From Acinetobacter bereziniae LMG 1003 = CIP 70.12 (GTDB lineage: Bacteria > Pseudomonadota > Gammaproteobacteria > Pseudomonadales > Moraxellaceae), in NCBI RefSeq assembly GCF_000368925.1, contig NZ_KB849756.1, positions 2,831,015-2,895,014 of the forward strand: 64,000 nt of DNA, given 5' to 3'. The position numbers and the translations under genes were made by a program. A model generated the notes under the pieces. It saw only the letters and a list, made by a program, of their open reading frames with translations, was not told the origin of the DNA and made no database searches. Below, in pieces: positions 7,738 to 16,504 of this stretch (positions are counted from its first letter, which is position 1; the number at the start of each line of letters is the position of its first letter).

Positions 7738-8970
7738 ATGTCTTTATTGAAATCTTCTATATTATCTGACCGTCAATGGGCAATTGTTGCATCGATATTT
7801 ATGATGGCAACTTCTGCAATGGGTCCGGGGTTCCTTACACAAACTGCTGTATTTACAGTGAAATTAGGTGCAGCATTTGGCTTTGCGATCTTGATTTCTA
7901 TTCTGATTGATTATGTGGTTCAACAAAATATTTGGCGTGTGGTCACCCTGACTCAGATGCGAGCCTCTGATATTGCCAACAAGGCTTTACCCGGCAGCGG
8001 TTATTTACTTGCATTTTTGGTCATTCTTGGCGGCTTCTTCTTTAGTATCGGGAACATTGCAGGTGCAGCACTTGGCTTAAATGCCTTATTTGGTTTAGAT
8101 ACCAAAGTTGGTGGTGTACTCAGTGGTGCATTGGCTATTCTTATTTTTGCTTCCAGAAAAGCCACACTGGTGATGGACAAAAGTATGATTGTTTTGGGTT
8201 TGCTCAAAATTATTCTAATTGTCATTGTCGCCTTTATTGTCATGCCACCCGTGGGACAAGCTGTTCAACAAACTTTTGCGCCTGACCAAATTGATTTTGC
8301 GATTATCACCACGATTGTCGGTGGAACCGTCGGAGGCTATATCTGCTATGCAGGTGCACACCGTTTACTCGATAAGGGTGCTGTTGGGCCAGAAAACATT
8401 GATGAAGTTGCAAAGGCAGCAACCAAAGGGATCGTGGTTGTTGGGATCATGCGCTATGTTTTGTTCTTAGCATTTTTAGGTGTGGTGGTAAGTGGTGCAA
8501 CAATTGATCTAGCCAGCCATGATGCCAATCCTGCAGCACAAGCATTTCAATATGCCGCAGGTACTTTTGGGTTTAAACTGTTTGGTTTGATTTTTTGGGC
8601 AGCAGGGATCAGTAGTACTATCGGTGCAGCCTATACATCAGTTTCATTTATTTCAGCTTTTAAAAAGAATCTAAATGCTAAACAAACCAACTATATCACC
8701 ATCAGCTTTATTTCTTTGGCATTACTGTTGTATGTAGTTTTAGGTGCAACACCAGCTGGATTATTGATCTTTGTCGGTGGTTTTAATGGGCTGGTTTTAC
8801 CGATTGGTTTGACAATTTTTGTCTATGTCGCTGCATGTCGTAAAGATCTCATGGGCAATTATAACTATCCAAAATGGTTATTGATTTTAGGTGTGCTGAC
8901 CTGCTTACTAACATGGTGGATGGGATATATGTCATTCACAACAGTATTTAATTATCTCACTAAACTGTAA
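7738..8970 (+). CDS. NRAMP-superfamily transporter lacking the canonical metal motifs, pxp-linked
   Basis: This is a 410-residue inner-membrane protein with about 11 hydrophobic helices. Its first helix (MGPGFLTQTA, residues 28-37) matches the NRAMP helix-1 start, but the metal-binding Asp-Pro-Gly-Asn is absent. In helix 6 the usual Met-Pro-His is replaced by VGGTVGGY (194-201). It is therefore an NRAMP-fold protein unlikely to carry Mn or Fe. It heads an operon with pxpA, a DUF1445 gene, pxpBC and a biotin carboxylase; Bacillus subtilis has a comparable gene, ycsG, beside ycsF. Uptake of 5-oxoproline or a related acid is my inference from this context. Confidence 0.8.
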   Translation: MSLLKSSILSDRQWAIVASIFMMATSAMGPGFLTQTAVFTVKLGAAFGFAILISILIDYVVQQNIWRVVTLTQMRASDIANKALPGSGYLLAFLVILGGFFFSIGNIAGAALGLNALFGLDTKVGGVLSGALAILIFASRKATLVMDKSMIVLGLLKIILIVIVAFIVMPPVGQAVQQTFAPDQIDFAIITTIVGGTVGGYICYAGAHRLLDKGAVGPENIDEVAKAATKGIVVVGIMRYVLFLAFLGVVVSGATIDLASHDANPAAQAFQYAAGTFGFKLFGLIFWAAGISSTIGAAYTSVSFISAFKKNLNAKQTNYITISFISLALLLYVVLGATPAGLLIFVGGFNGLVLPIGLTIFVYVAACRKDLMGNYNYPKWLLILGVLTCLLTWWMGYMSFTTVFNYLTKL

Positions 8971-9005
8971 TCAATCTAGCACTCAATTAAAAAGGAAGTA
9001 CGCTG

Positions 9006-9764
9006 ATGTTTGTCGATTTAAATAGTGACTTGGGTGAAAGTTTCGGTTCATGGAAAATGGGCAATGATGAGCAAATTTTGCCTGTGGTCAGTAGTGCCAA
9101 TATTGCTTGTGGTTTTCATGCAGGTGATCCATTAGGGATATTACAAACATTAAAGCAGGCTGTGCGATTAAATGTGTGTATCGGTGCGCATGTTGCTTAT
9201 CCTGATTTAGTCGGTTTTGGTCGTCGCAATATGGATTTGTCTCAGGATGAGCTGATTGCTGATGTGCTCTACCAAATTTCTGCATTGGATGGGCTTGCCA
9301 AAGTGGCTGGTTCGGCAGTGAGCTATGTTAAACCACATGGTGCACTTTATAACACGATTGCCAAAAATGCAGTTCAGGCTGAAGCCGTCATTGCAGCGAT
9401 AAAAATGTATAACCCCAAGTTGGTATTGGTCGCTTTAGCGGGGTCTAATCTGGTCGATCAGGCGCGTCAAGCAGGGCTAACAGTGGTTTCTGAAGCATTT
9501 GCAGATCGTGCTTATAACCGAGATGGTTCATTGGTTTCACGCCGTTTGCAAGGTGCGGTGCTGCATGATGCTGATTTTGTCGCTCAACGCGTGGTGTCTA
9601 TGCTGAAAAACGGTGGAGTTGAATCCATTGATGGGGTATTTACCCCGATCCAAGCCGATACGATTTGTTTGCATGGTGATACGGCTGGTGCTTTAGAAAT
9701 GTCTGCTGCGATTAAAGCTGAACTGTTAAAAAATGATATTCATATTCGTTCATTTTGTGGATAA
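9006..9764 (+). CDS. pxpA: 5-oxoprolinase subunit A (LamB/YcsF family)
   Basis: This 252-residue cytoplasmic protein begins [16 protein letters not shown], the family signature, and contains [14 protein letters not shown] (about 30-43) and [11 protein letters not shown] (about 105-115), the conserved His/Asp-rich pocket of the fold. PxpA with PxpB and PxpC forms the prokaryotic ATP-dependent 5-oxoprolinase that opens 5-oxo-L-proline (pyroglutamate) to glutamate. It is the second gene of the operon, 35 bases after the transporter. Confidence 0.93.
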   Translation: MFVDLNSDLGESFGSWKMGNDEQILPVVSSANIACGFHAGDPLGILQTLKQAVRLNVCIGAHVAYPDLVGFGRRNMDLSQDELIADVLYQISALDGLAKVAGSAVSYVKPHGALYNTIAKNAVQAEAVIAAIKMYNPKLVLVALAGSNLVDQARQAGLTVVSEAFADRAYNRDGSLVSRRLQGAVLHDADFVAQRVVSMLKNGGVESIDGVFTPIQADTICLHGDTAGALEMSAAIKAELLKNDIHIRSFCG

Positions 9765-9776
9765 AGGAAGATACAC

Positions 9777-10583
9777 ATGTTGAAAAATATCAAAGTTGAT
9801 CCAGCGCAGTTAAAAGCGACACGTGAAGCAAGACAACAAATTCGTGCAGGTTTTGATCGACCTACGGCTGGTATGGCACCGGGTATGACCCAAGTGAATA
9901 TGATTTCTGTACCCAAAGATTGGGCTTATGATTTCTTATTATATGCGCACCGTAATCCTCAAAGTTGTCCTGTTCTCGATGTTCTAGAAGAAGGTGTTTA
10001 TGCCACAAAATTGGCATCGGATGCAGATATTCGAACCGATTTTCCACGCTATAGAATTTGGAAAGATGGTGAAATGGTCGATGAAGTGACCGATGCAACT
10101 GAGATTTACAATGATCATCCAGATTTGGTGACATTTTTAATTGGTTGTAGCTTTTCTTTTGAAACGGCATTGCAAGATGCTGGTATAGAAGTCCGTCATA
10201 TTCATGATAAAACCAATGTACCCATGTATTTGAGCAACATTAGTTGCGAACCAGCAGGGCGCATTTCAGGAAATATGGTGGTTTCCATGCGACCAATTCC
10301 TGCGGATCAAGTTTCAGAAGCTGTGAAAATTACCGCACGTATGCCAAGTGTGCATGGTGCACCTGTGCATATTGGACATCCTGAAAGTTTAGGTATTCAT
10401 GATATTAATCAACCTGATTTTGGTGAAGCATCTCGTATTGAACAGGGCGAGATCGCTGTATTTTGGGCGTGTGGTGTAACACCTCAAGCAGCTGTAATGA
10501 ACTCAAAAATTCCATTTGCAATTAGTCATGCACCGGGACACATGTTGATTACCGACATTCCAGATCGTGTCTGGATGGGTTAA
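9777..10583 (+). CDS. DUF1445 family protein, putative hydro-lyase / D-glutamate cyclase-like
   Basis: This is a 268-residue soluble protein. Conserved stretches are [17 protein letters not shown] (about 28-44), [10 protein letters not shown] (about 121-130), [13 protein letters not shown] and the tail [15 protein letters not shown]. These mark the DUF1445 (YcsI) family. The mammalian enzyme DGLUCY carries this domain and interconverts D-glutamate and 5-oxo-D-proline. Its place 12 bases after pxpA fits a role in 5-oxoproline or D-glutamate metabolism. The exact reaction here is unproven; 'hydro-lyase' is only the family's label. Confidence 0.85.
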   Translation: MLKNIKVDPAQLKATREARQQIRAGFDRPTAGMAPGMTQVNMISVPKDWAYDFLLYAHRNPQSCPVLDVLEEGVYATKLASDADIRTDFPRYRIWKDGEMVDEVTDATEIYNDHPDLVTFLIGCSFSFETALQDAGIEVRHIHDKTNVPMYLSNISCEPAGRISGNMVVSMRPIPADQVSEAVKITARMPSVHGAPVHIGHPESLGIHDINQPDFGEASRIEQGEIAVFWACGVTPQAAVMNSKIPFAISHAPGHMLITDIPDRVWMG

Positions 10584-10601
10584 AAAAGAAAGGATCAGTA
10601 A

Positions 10602-12182
10602 ATGCGATTTTTATCAGTAAATTCCGATAGTTTCTTGATTGAACTTGCCAGTTTGCAAGAAACTTTGGCGTTATACAGCAAATTGCAAAATTTACACTTG
10701 AAAGGAATCAAAGATTTAATTCCTGCTGCAAAGACGATTTTGGTGTTTTTTGATGAGATCAACACTGACTTCAAAACCTTATTGACTTTAATCGGTAGCT
10801 TAAATATAGATTTAGATATTCAGCGACATTGCCAGCAAGTGATTATTCCCATTCGTTATGATGGTGAAGATTTAGCACAAGTGGCAGAGTTACAGGGCTT
10901 ATCTGTCGCAGATTTGATTCGTAAACATCATCAAAGTACTTGGGATGTCGCATTTATTGGCTTTGCGCCTGGTTTTGCCTATATGAATAGTCCTGACCAG
11001 CCGTTTACGGATATTCCGCGTTTAAAAACGCCTCGTAAAAAAATTCCATCAGGCTCTCTAGGTTTAGCAGGTCAATATTCAGGCATTTATCCGAAGGATA
11101 GCCCTGGCGGTTGGCAATTGATTGGTACAACAACTGAAAAAATGTGGGATTTGGAACGCTCGAATCCTGCACTGTTAAGACCCGGAATGACTGTAAATTT
11201 TGAAGATGTGACACGTCATCCTATTTCTGTAGATGTACCAAAACAGATCACCTCGGTGCAAGACAATTGTTCAAAATTACCTTTATTTAAACTGACTGCA
11301 TCTGGACTGCAAACTTCGATTCAAGATGAAGGTCGCTTTCAACAGACCAGTATTGGTGTTGGGACAGCAGGTGCGATGGATATTGATTCTATGCACAGTG
11401 CCAATCGAATTGTGGGTAATCCAACTGACACACCCGTAATTGAGATTTTAAATGGCGGTTTAAAAGCAAAAATGCAACATTCAGCGGTTATTGCTGTGGC
11501 GGGTGCAATTTCAAATATTCATGTGAAATTTGCAGATGGTCAAAACGCTGATTTTGAGTGTTATCAACCCATCGCATTAGATTGTGGTGATGAGTTTCAC
11601 ATACAAACTCCTCGTGCTGGACTACGAAATTATCTTGCAGTTCGTGGTGGTTTCGACATTCAGCCTGTTTTAAATAGCTGTTCTTTTGACAGTTTAGCAA
11701 TTCTTGGTCCACATCCCTTAAAAGTGGGGGATGTGCTTTACCAAGGTCAAGTTGTCCCATCCAATATCACGATCAATGACGTGGCAAAAGCCAATCTCCC
11801 TCAACTTGGCGACACGGTTGAACTGGATATTGTGATGGGACCCCGCACGGATTGGTTCGATCAAGACAGTATTGAGAAACTGTGCAATCAATCCTGGTTA
11901 GTCACCAATGAAAGTAACCGTGTTGGTTTGCGCTTGTTGGGTAAACAACCACTCAACCGTAAAGTGACCCATGAGTTGGAAAGTGAAGGTACCTGTATTG
12001 GCGCTTTACAAATTCCACCAAATGGTCAGCCGGTCTTGTTTATGAACGATCACCCACTTACTGGTGGTTATCCCGTGATTGCCTCGGTTGCTAAACACCA
12101 TTGGAATCTGGTGGCGCAAATACCTGCAGATTGCCATGTCAAGTTTAGAAAAATTGCCGAATTTGTAGAGATAGAGAATTGA
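10602..12182 (+). CDS. pxpBC: 5-oxoprolinase subunits B and C fused (PxpB-PxpC; AHS1-AHS2)
   Basis: This is a 526-residue protein with two domains. Residues about 1-215 are the KipI/AHS1 domain (FIGFAPGFAYM, PRKKIPSGSLGLAG, DSPGGWQLIGTT). Residues about 225-520 are the KipA/AHS2 domain (GLQTSIQDEGRFQQTSIGVG, GPRTDWF, NDHPLTGGYPVIA). In many bacteria these are separate pxpB and pxpC genes; here they are one chain. The same two domains form the carboxyltransferase part of urea carboxylase, so annotation pipelines often call the second one a biotin-dependent carboxyltransferase. It lies 18 bases after the DUF1445 gene and 1 base before the biotin carboxylase. Confidence 0.92.
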   Translation: MRFLSVNSDSFLIELASLQETLALYSKLQNLHLKGIKDLIPAAKTILVFFDEINTDFKTLLTLIGSLNIDLDIQRHCQQVIIPIRYDGEDLAQVAELQGLSVADLIRKHHQSTWDVAFIGFAPGFAYMNSPDQPFTDIPRLKTPRKKIPSGSLGLAGQYSGIYPKDSPGGWQLIGTTTEKMWDLERSNPALLRPGMTVNFEDVTRHPISVDVPKQITSVQDNCSKLPLFKLTASGLQTSIQDEGRFQQTSIGVGTAGAMDIDSMHSANRIVGNPTDTPVIEILNGGLKAKMQHSAVIAVAGAISNIHVKFADGQNADFECYQPIALDCGDEFHIQTPRAGLRNYLAVRGGFDIQPVLNSCSFDSLAILGPHPLKVGDVLYQGQVVPSNITINDVAKANLPQLGDTVELDIVMGPRTDWFDQDSIEKLCNQSWLVTNESNRVGLRLLGKQPLNRKVTHELESEGTCIGALQIPPNGQPVLFMNDHPLTGGYPVIASVAKHHWNLVAQIPADCHVKFRKIAEFVEIEN

Positions 12183-12183
12183 A

Positions 12184-13923
12184 ATGAACAAGCAAAATTA
12201 TGCCAATGAAAAACTATTAATCGCCAACCGTGGCGAAATTGCTGTACGTATTATTCAAGCGTGTCGTGATATGGGTATCACATCTATTGCCATGTATGCA
12301 GATGATGACATCGGCAGCTTACATGTCGAGCTTGCAGATGAGGCATGGGGTTTAGCGGGAGCAACCGCTAAAGAAACCTATTTAAATATCGATGCCATCA
12401 TTGATGTTGCTAAGAAATCTAAAGCTACGATGGTGCATCCTGGTTATGGTTTTTTATCAGAACGTGCAGAGTTCGCTCAAGCAGTAATTGATGCTGGTTT
12501 AAAATGGGTAGGTCCATCTCCAACTGCGATTCAAAAATTAGGAGATAAAATTGAAGCACGTAAAATCGCAGCTTCAGTCGGCGCACCTCTGGTTCAAGGT
12601 ACACAAGATCCTTTGAATAATGCAGAAGAAGCATTAGCCTTTGCCAAACAGCATGGTTTGCCTATTGCAATTAAAGCTGCTTTCGGTGGCGGTGGTCGTG
12701 GTCTAAAAGTGGTTTGGAAACTTGAAGAAGTGAAAGAGCTCTATGAGTCTGCGGTTCGAGAAGCCAAGGCTGCATTTGGTCGTGGAGAGTGTTTTGTTGA
12801 GCAATATTTAGATAATCCTCGTCATGTAGAAGCACAGGTGATCGCTGATCAGCATGGACATGTGGTGGTGTTGGGGACACGAGATTGTTCTCTACAACGC
12901 CGTAATCAAAAATTGGTCGAAGAATCTCCTGCGCCATTTATCAGTGATGAGATTTATCAAGAAATCCTTAGTTCTGCAAAAAATATTTGTCAGGCAGCAC
13001 AATATGTCGGAGCTGGAACAGTTGAATATTTGTTGAGCCAAAATGGTACATTGTCTTTTCTTGAAGTAAATACGCGTTTGCAAGTCGAACATCCTGTGAC
13101 TGAAGAAACAGCACAGGTAGACTTGGTGGTTGAACAAATCCGAGTTGCATTAGGTGAAGAACTGTCTATTCAAGATACACCAAAGGCACTTGGGCATGCT
13201 ATTGAGTTCCGGATTAATGCGGAAGACCCAAGTCGTGGCTTTATTCCTGCATTTGGCACATTGAGTCTATTTGAAGCACCTTTTGGTCATGGTGTACGTG
13301 TTGATACAGGGGTGCGTACAGGCTCGTTAGTTTCAAGCCACTTTGATTCTTTGATGGCGAAGCTCATTGTGACAGGCTCAACCCGTGAGATCGCAATTGC
13401 ACGTGCAAAACGTGCATTAAAGCAATTTAAAATCGAAGGTGTTGCATCAGTACTAGATTTTCATCGTGCTGTATTGAATGAACCTGATTTTACTGAAGAA
13501 TTTAAAGTCCATACTCGGTGGATTGAAAATGACTTTAAGCAGGTATTAAAACCGACGCAGCGAAGTATTCCTCAACATCAGCAAGCGATGACATTGAGCT
13601 ATATCGAAATTGATGGGAAATTACACCGTTTGGGACTGCCTGCGGGGCTGTTTGCCCAAAATATTATGCCAACGAGTCAACATGTAGATCAAAAAACATC
13701 CTTTGAGACTCTACCTGAGCATTTGCTTGCACCCATTAATGGCGCAATCGTGGCATGGAAAGTTCAAACAGGCGAGCACGTCACTGAAGGGCAAGTGGTG
13801 GCGATTATGGAAGCCATGAAAATGGAAGTTCAAGTGCTCGCACACCAAAGTGGTCAAATACAAATATCGGCAAACGTGGGGATAACTTGTCAGGCTGATC
13901 ATGTGATTGCCAGTATTCAATAG
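12184..13923 (+). CDS. biotin carboxylase with C-terminal biotinyl domain
   Basis: This is a 579-residue protein. Residues about 8-450 form the biotin carboxylase: an N-terminal LLIANRGEIAVRII, ATP-grasp with FGGGGRGLKVV (about 161-171), RDCSLQRRNQKLVEE, and VNTRLQVEHPVTE. Residues about 510-579 are a biotinyl carrier domain with EAMKMEVQ, where the Lys is biotinylated. Its length is between AccC (about 450) and full pyruvate or urea carboxylases, and it lacks a carboxyltransferase. The only such domain nearby is AHS1-AHS2 in the preceding gene. Either it serves the oxoprolinase or the pair forms a two-chain urea-carboxylase-like enzyme with an unknown substrate. It is the last gene of the operon. 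Confidence 0.88.
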   Translation: MNKQNYANEKLLIANRGEIAVRIIQACRDMGITSIAMYADDDIGSLHVELADEAWGLAGATAKETYLNIDAIIDVAKKSKATMVHPGYGFLSERAEFAQAVIDAGLKWVGPSPTAIQKLGDKIEARKIAASVGAPLVQGTQDPLNNAEEALAFAKQHGLPIAIKAAFGGGGRGLKVVWKLEEVKELYESAVREAKAAFGRGECFVEQYLDNPRHVEAQVIADQHGHVVVLGTRDCSLQRRNQKLVEESPAPFISDEIYQEILSSAKNICQAAQYVGAGTVEYLLSQNGTLSFLEVNTRLQVEHPVTEETAQVDLVVEQIRVALGEELSIQDTPKALGHAIEFRINAEDPSRGFIPAFGTLSLFEAPFGHGVRVDTGVRTGSLVSSHFDSLMAKLIVTGSTREIAIARAKRALKQFKIEGVASVLDFHRAVLNEPDFTEEFKVHTRWIENDFKQVLKPTQRSIPQHQQAMTLSYIEIDGKLHRLGLPAGLFAQNIMPTSQHVDQKTSFETLPEHLLAPINGAIVAWKVQTGEHVTEGQVVAIMEAMKMEVQVLAHQSGQIQISANVGITCQADHVIASIQ

Positions 13924-13955
13924 TCTTTAGGTATGTGCAATTTAACCTGAGCGTA

Positions 13956-13992
13956 AAAATTGGAAATTTATAGTTAAATTTCCAATTTTATT
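13956..13992 (+). terminator. terminator of the pxp operon
   Basis: A perfect 15-base stem (AAAATTGGAAATTTA / TAAATTTCCAATTTT) with a TAGT loop, ending in ATTT, lies 33 bases after the biotin carboxylase stop. It is the strongest hairpin in the window by stem length. Confidence 0.85.
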
Positions 13993-14052
13993 TGACCTTT
14001 TACTGAAAGCCCGCTGTAATGCACGCCACTGTTTAATTGCAAACTTTTGACC

Positions 14053-15090
14053 ATGCCGGATACAGTTGTTCTTTTTGACCTTGAAAATAATATGCCTACA
14101 GCACCAATGCTGGGTAAAATGGTTGAGCATTACGCTACATTATATCTTTTTAATTGTACTGGGCATTTTCATTATTCACTGAATGATCTCACAGCGCTTT
14201 CCAGTTGGATCAACAGTGGTCAAGTGGTGATTTTAGACGTTCCTCAAGCGGCTCAAAAAGAATATGAGTATGCCGTGATTGCAGGGCAATTATTGGCACT
14301 CTTAACACCAGATACACAGATCGAAATTATTTCTGCCACATCCACTTGTACGGTGTTGTTGGATATTATCCGTAATGTACATCTCGATTGCCGTCTTGTT
14401 CAAATTGATCCGACTGGTCAATGCCCAAGTCAAAAACGACAGCTTCCAAGTCTTGAAACAATTCAAAATAAACCGTATTTACAAATGGTTAAAAAGTATT
14501 GTGATGCTTTAGCAAAGATGACAGGAAAGCCGAATACAATTGAAAAATTACGCAACTCTGTTGCCAATACATTGCAAATTGTGCCAGAAAAAGCACAGCA
14601 TCTTGTAGGAATGCTGATTAATTTAAGAATTGTGAAATGCCTTGATGAACAAATTTCTTATCGGAAAAAGGTCTTAAAACAGTGGATCAGTCTCGATATA
14701 GAAAATTCAAATTCTCATGACCAAGCTGATCAACAGCTGGACAAACAATCGCATATTAAATTACATAAAATTGAGCAAATTTTAGAAAGCTTACATGCGC
14801 ATCCGCAACAGGTCATCCAAGAAATAGATGATCAGGAATCTCTTGAAGCGGTACAACAGGTGCTGTTTAAAAACTTTGAGCAGATTGATCCTGTTCAAAT
14901 TGAAGTGATTCATAAACTGAATGATTTAAAAACATCGAAACCCAAAGATATTTATGCATTGCGCGATCTATTGGAAAAAATGTTCCCTAAATCTGATGTT
15001 CGTTTATTGCTTAAAGAGTTGATTGAAAAAGGCTATATTTATTGGAATGGGCATGAAGTGGTCTACAGTCATGAAATGTATTTGAATTAA
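14053..15090 (+). CDS. PIN-like domain protein of unknown function, catalytic residues partly lost
   Basis: This is a protein of about 345 residues. The first 120 residues (VVLFDLENNMP, then VIAGQLLALL, IEIISATSTC, LVQIDP) follow the layout of PIN-like ribonuclease domains that begin VLIDFENVQP. However, the second acidic position reads KEYEYAV and the usual Lys-Asp-x-x-Asp region reads SATSTC, so the metal site seems incomplete. The remainder is helical and charged, with a possible winged-helix C-terminus (DVRLLLKELIEKGYIYWNG). The start is uncertain: a TTG at 14047 and an ATG at 14053 both lack a good ribosome site. I do not know its function. Confidence 0.6.
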   Translation: MPDTVVLFDLENNMPTAPMLGKMVEHYATLYLFNCTGHFHYSLNDLTALSSWINSGQVVILDVPQAAQKEYEYAVIAGQLLALLTPDTQIEIISATSTCTVLLDIIRNVHLDCRLVQIDPTGQCPSQKRQLPSLETIQNKPYLQMVKKYCDALAKMTGKPNTIEKLRNSVANTLQIVPEKAQHLVGMLINLRIVKCLDEQISYRKKVLKQWISLDIENSNSHDQADQQLDKQSHIKLHKIEQILESLHAHPQQVIQEIDDQESLEAVQQVLFKNFEQIDPVQIEVIHKLNDLKTSKPKDIYALRDLLEKMFPKSDVRLLLKELIEKGYIYWNGHEVVYSHEMYLN

Positions 15091-15099
15091 TGCTGTTCA

Positions 15100-15150
15100 A
15101 GTAGATGAGAGAAACACTTCAAGATATCTCTGATCTACTTTCAGATTTTT
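15100..15150 (+). terminator. hairpin after the PIN-like gene
   Basis: The inverted repeat AGTAGATGAGAGA / TCTCTGATCTACT has one G-G mismatch and a 14-base loop, followed by TTCAGATTTTTTG. It lies between convergent genes and probably ends the rightward transcript. Confidence 0.55.
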
Positions 15151-15163
15151 TGATTTAAATGCT

Positions 15164-15910
15164 TTACAAGTTGGCAACACCACCATCTATCAATAGTTCT
15201 GTTCCAACAACAAAACGAGACTCATCAGAAGCAAGATAAATAAAGGCGTTGGCAATTTCTGTTGCTGTGGCAAGTCTTTGTAGTGGGACTAAATTTTCAA
15301 TACTGGTTTTGAGCTGTTCAACTTCAGCAGGGCTGTCTGCGACTTTATTCAGTGCAGGTGTAAATGTCGGTCCAGGAGAAAGCAGATTAAAGCGTATTTT
15401 ATGATTTAACAGTTCCCTTGAAAGTGTTTTGACCAAGGAGCGTAAGGCGATCTTTGAAGCAGCATACACACTGCTTTTTTCTAATGCGATATGAATGCTG
15501 GTTGAACCACATAAAATTACTGAACTGTTTGGATTAATCATGGGAAGAAGGCTTTGAATCAAAAAGAAAGGACCTTTTAGATTGGTATTTAACACCTCAT
15601 CAAATTGTTCAACGCTCCATTGCCCAAAACGTTGATGGTTCACATTGCCTGCATTGATATAAATCACATCAAAGATAAAGGATAATTGCTGTAATTTTTT
15701 GAGAAAATCATGCTGTGAATTTAAGTCAGCATGGTCACATGTAAAACCGAAACTTTGCGATCCTAATTGCTGTTGAACTTGTGCAATTTGATTGATATTC
15801 CGTCCAGTAAAGACTACTCGTGCACCTTCTTCAATGGCTCGTTGTGCGGCAGCAAAGCCAATTCCACTGGTTGCACCTGTGATTAAAACAGTCTTGTCTT
15901 TTAATCTCAT
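15164..15910 (-). CDS. SDR family oxidoreductase
   Basis: This is a 248-residue classical short-chain dehydrogenase: TGATSGIG cofactor loop (residues 11-18), NAG (about 86-88), catalytic Ser in CGSTSIH, YAASK with the Tyr/Lys pair (about 149-153), and the C-terminal LLIDGGVANL. GRN after the second strand suggests NADP(H) preference. It is divergent from an HxlR regulator across 149 bases, the usual arrangement for a regulator controlling a quinone- or aldehyde-responsive reductase. The substrate is unknown. Confidence 0.9.
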   Translation of the reverse strand: MRLKDKTVLITGATSGIGFAAAQRAIEEGARVVFTGRNINQIAQVQQQLGSQSFGFTCDHADLNSQHDFLKKLQQLSFIFDVIYINAGNVNHQRFGQWSVEQFDEVLNTNLKGPFFLIQSLLPMINPNSSVILCGSTSIHIALEKSSVYAASKIALRSLVKTLSRELLNHKIRFNLLSPGPTFTPALNKVADSPAEVEQLKTSIENLVPLQRLATATEIANAFIYLASDESRFVVGTELLIDGGVANL

Positions 15911-15972
15911 TTTTTCACTATAATGTCATTAAGAAACACGTATATTGTGAAAATTTATGCGCAGATGTAAGA

Positions 15973-15991
15973 ACTTACCAAATGGTAACTA
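15973..15991. promoter_or_regulatory. candidate HxlR operator
   Basis: A dyad, TTACC-AAAT-GGTAA, flanked by further partly matching bases lies midway between the SDR gene and the HxlR gene. Its size and place fit the binding site of a dimeric HxlR repressor acting on both promoters. Assignment is by position only. Confidence 0.45.
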
Positions 15992-16059
15992 AGTCGCTGT
16001 TGGGTTTGAAATAGGCTGAAATCAGCTTTTATAAATTGTAGCTTTATGTAAGGTGAAAA

Positions 16060-16398
16060 ATGACAACTGTGCAATATGAGCAAAACTGTTCAATTATGCG
16101 ATTCGTTGCGATATTTTCAGGCAAATGGGTCTTGCCGATTGTTTATCATCTTATACAAGCTCAACATCCTGTGCGATTTAATCAATTACAAAAGGCTTTA
16201 GCACCGATTCCTCAAAAGGAACTTTCAAAACAGTTAAAGCTTTTAGAAGAATGCCAACTGATCTCCAAACAGATTTATCCAGAAGTACCTCCACGTGTAG
16301 AATATCAAATTACTGCATTGGGAAAATCTTTGGAAAGTTCGATTCGCTCATTGGGTGATTGGATGACGTTTTACGAAAAAAATAGAGATGAAAAATAA
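16060..16398 (+). CDS. HxlR family transcriptional regulator
   Basis: This 112-residue protein is typical of HxlR winged-helix dimers: CSIMRFVAIFSGKWVLPIV near the start, VRFNQLQKALAPIPQKELSKQ as recognition helix region, then PPRVEYQITALGKSLESSI. There is a single Cys (Cys9 or near it) at the place where redox-sensing members carry theirs. It is divergent from the SDR gene and probably controls it and itself. It is followed by about 100 bases with no clear feature. Confidence 0.9.
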   Translation: MTTVQYEQNCSIMRFVAIFSGKWVLPIVYHLIQAQHPVRFNQLQKALAPIPQKELSKQLKLLEECQLISKQIYPEVPPRVEYQITALGKSLESSIRSLGDWMTFYEKNRDEK

Positions 16399-16504
16399 GA
16401 CATTAAACTGACTTTAAAATTACAGATTCGTTGTAATTTTAATTTTAAACTTGCGTTTTATATTCAGCTTATGCAACTCTAATATAGGAATTTAAAGGTG
16501 AACT

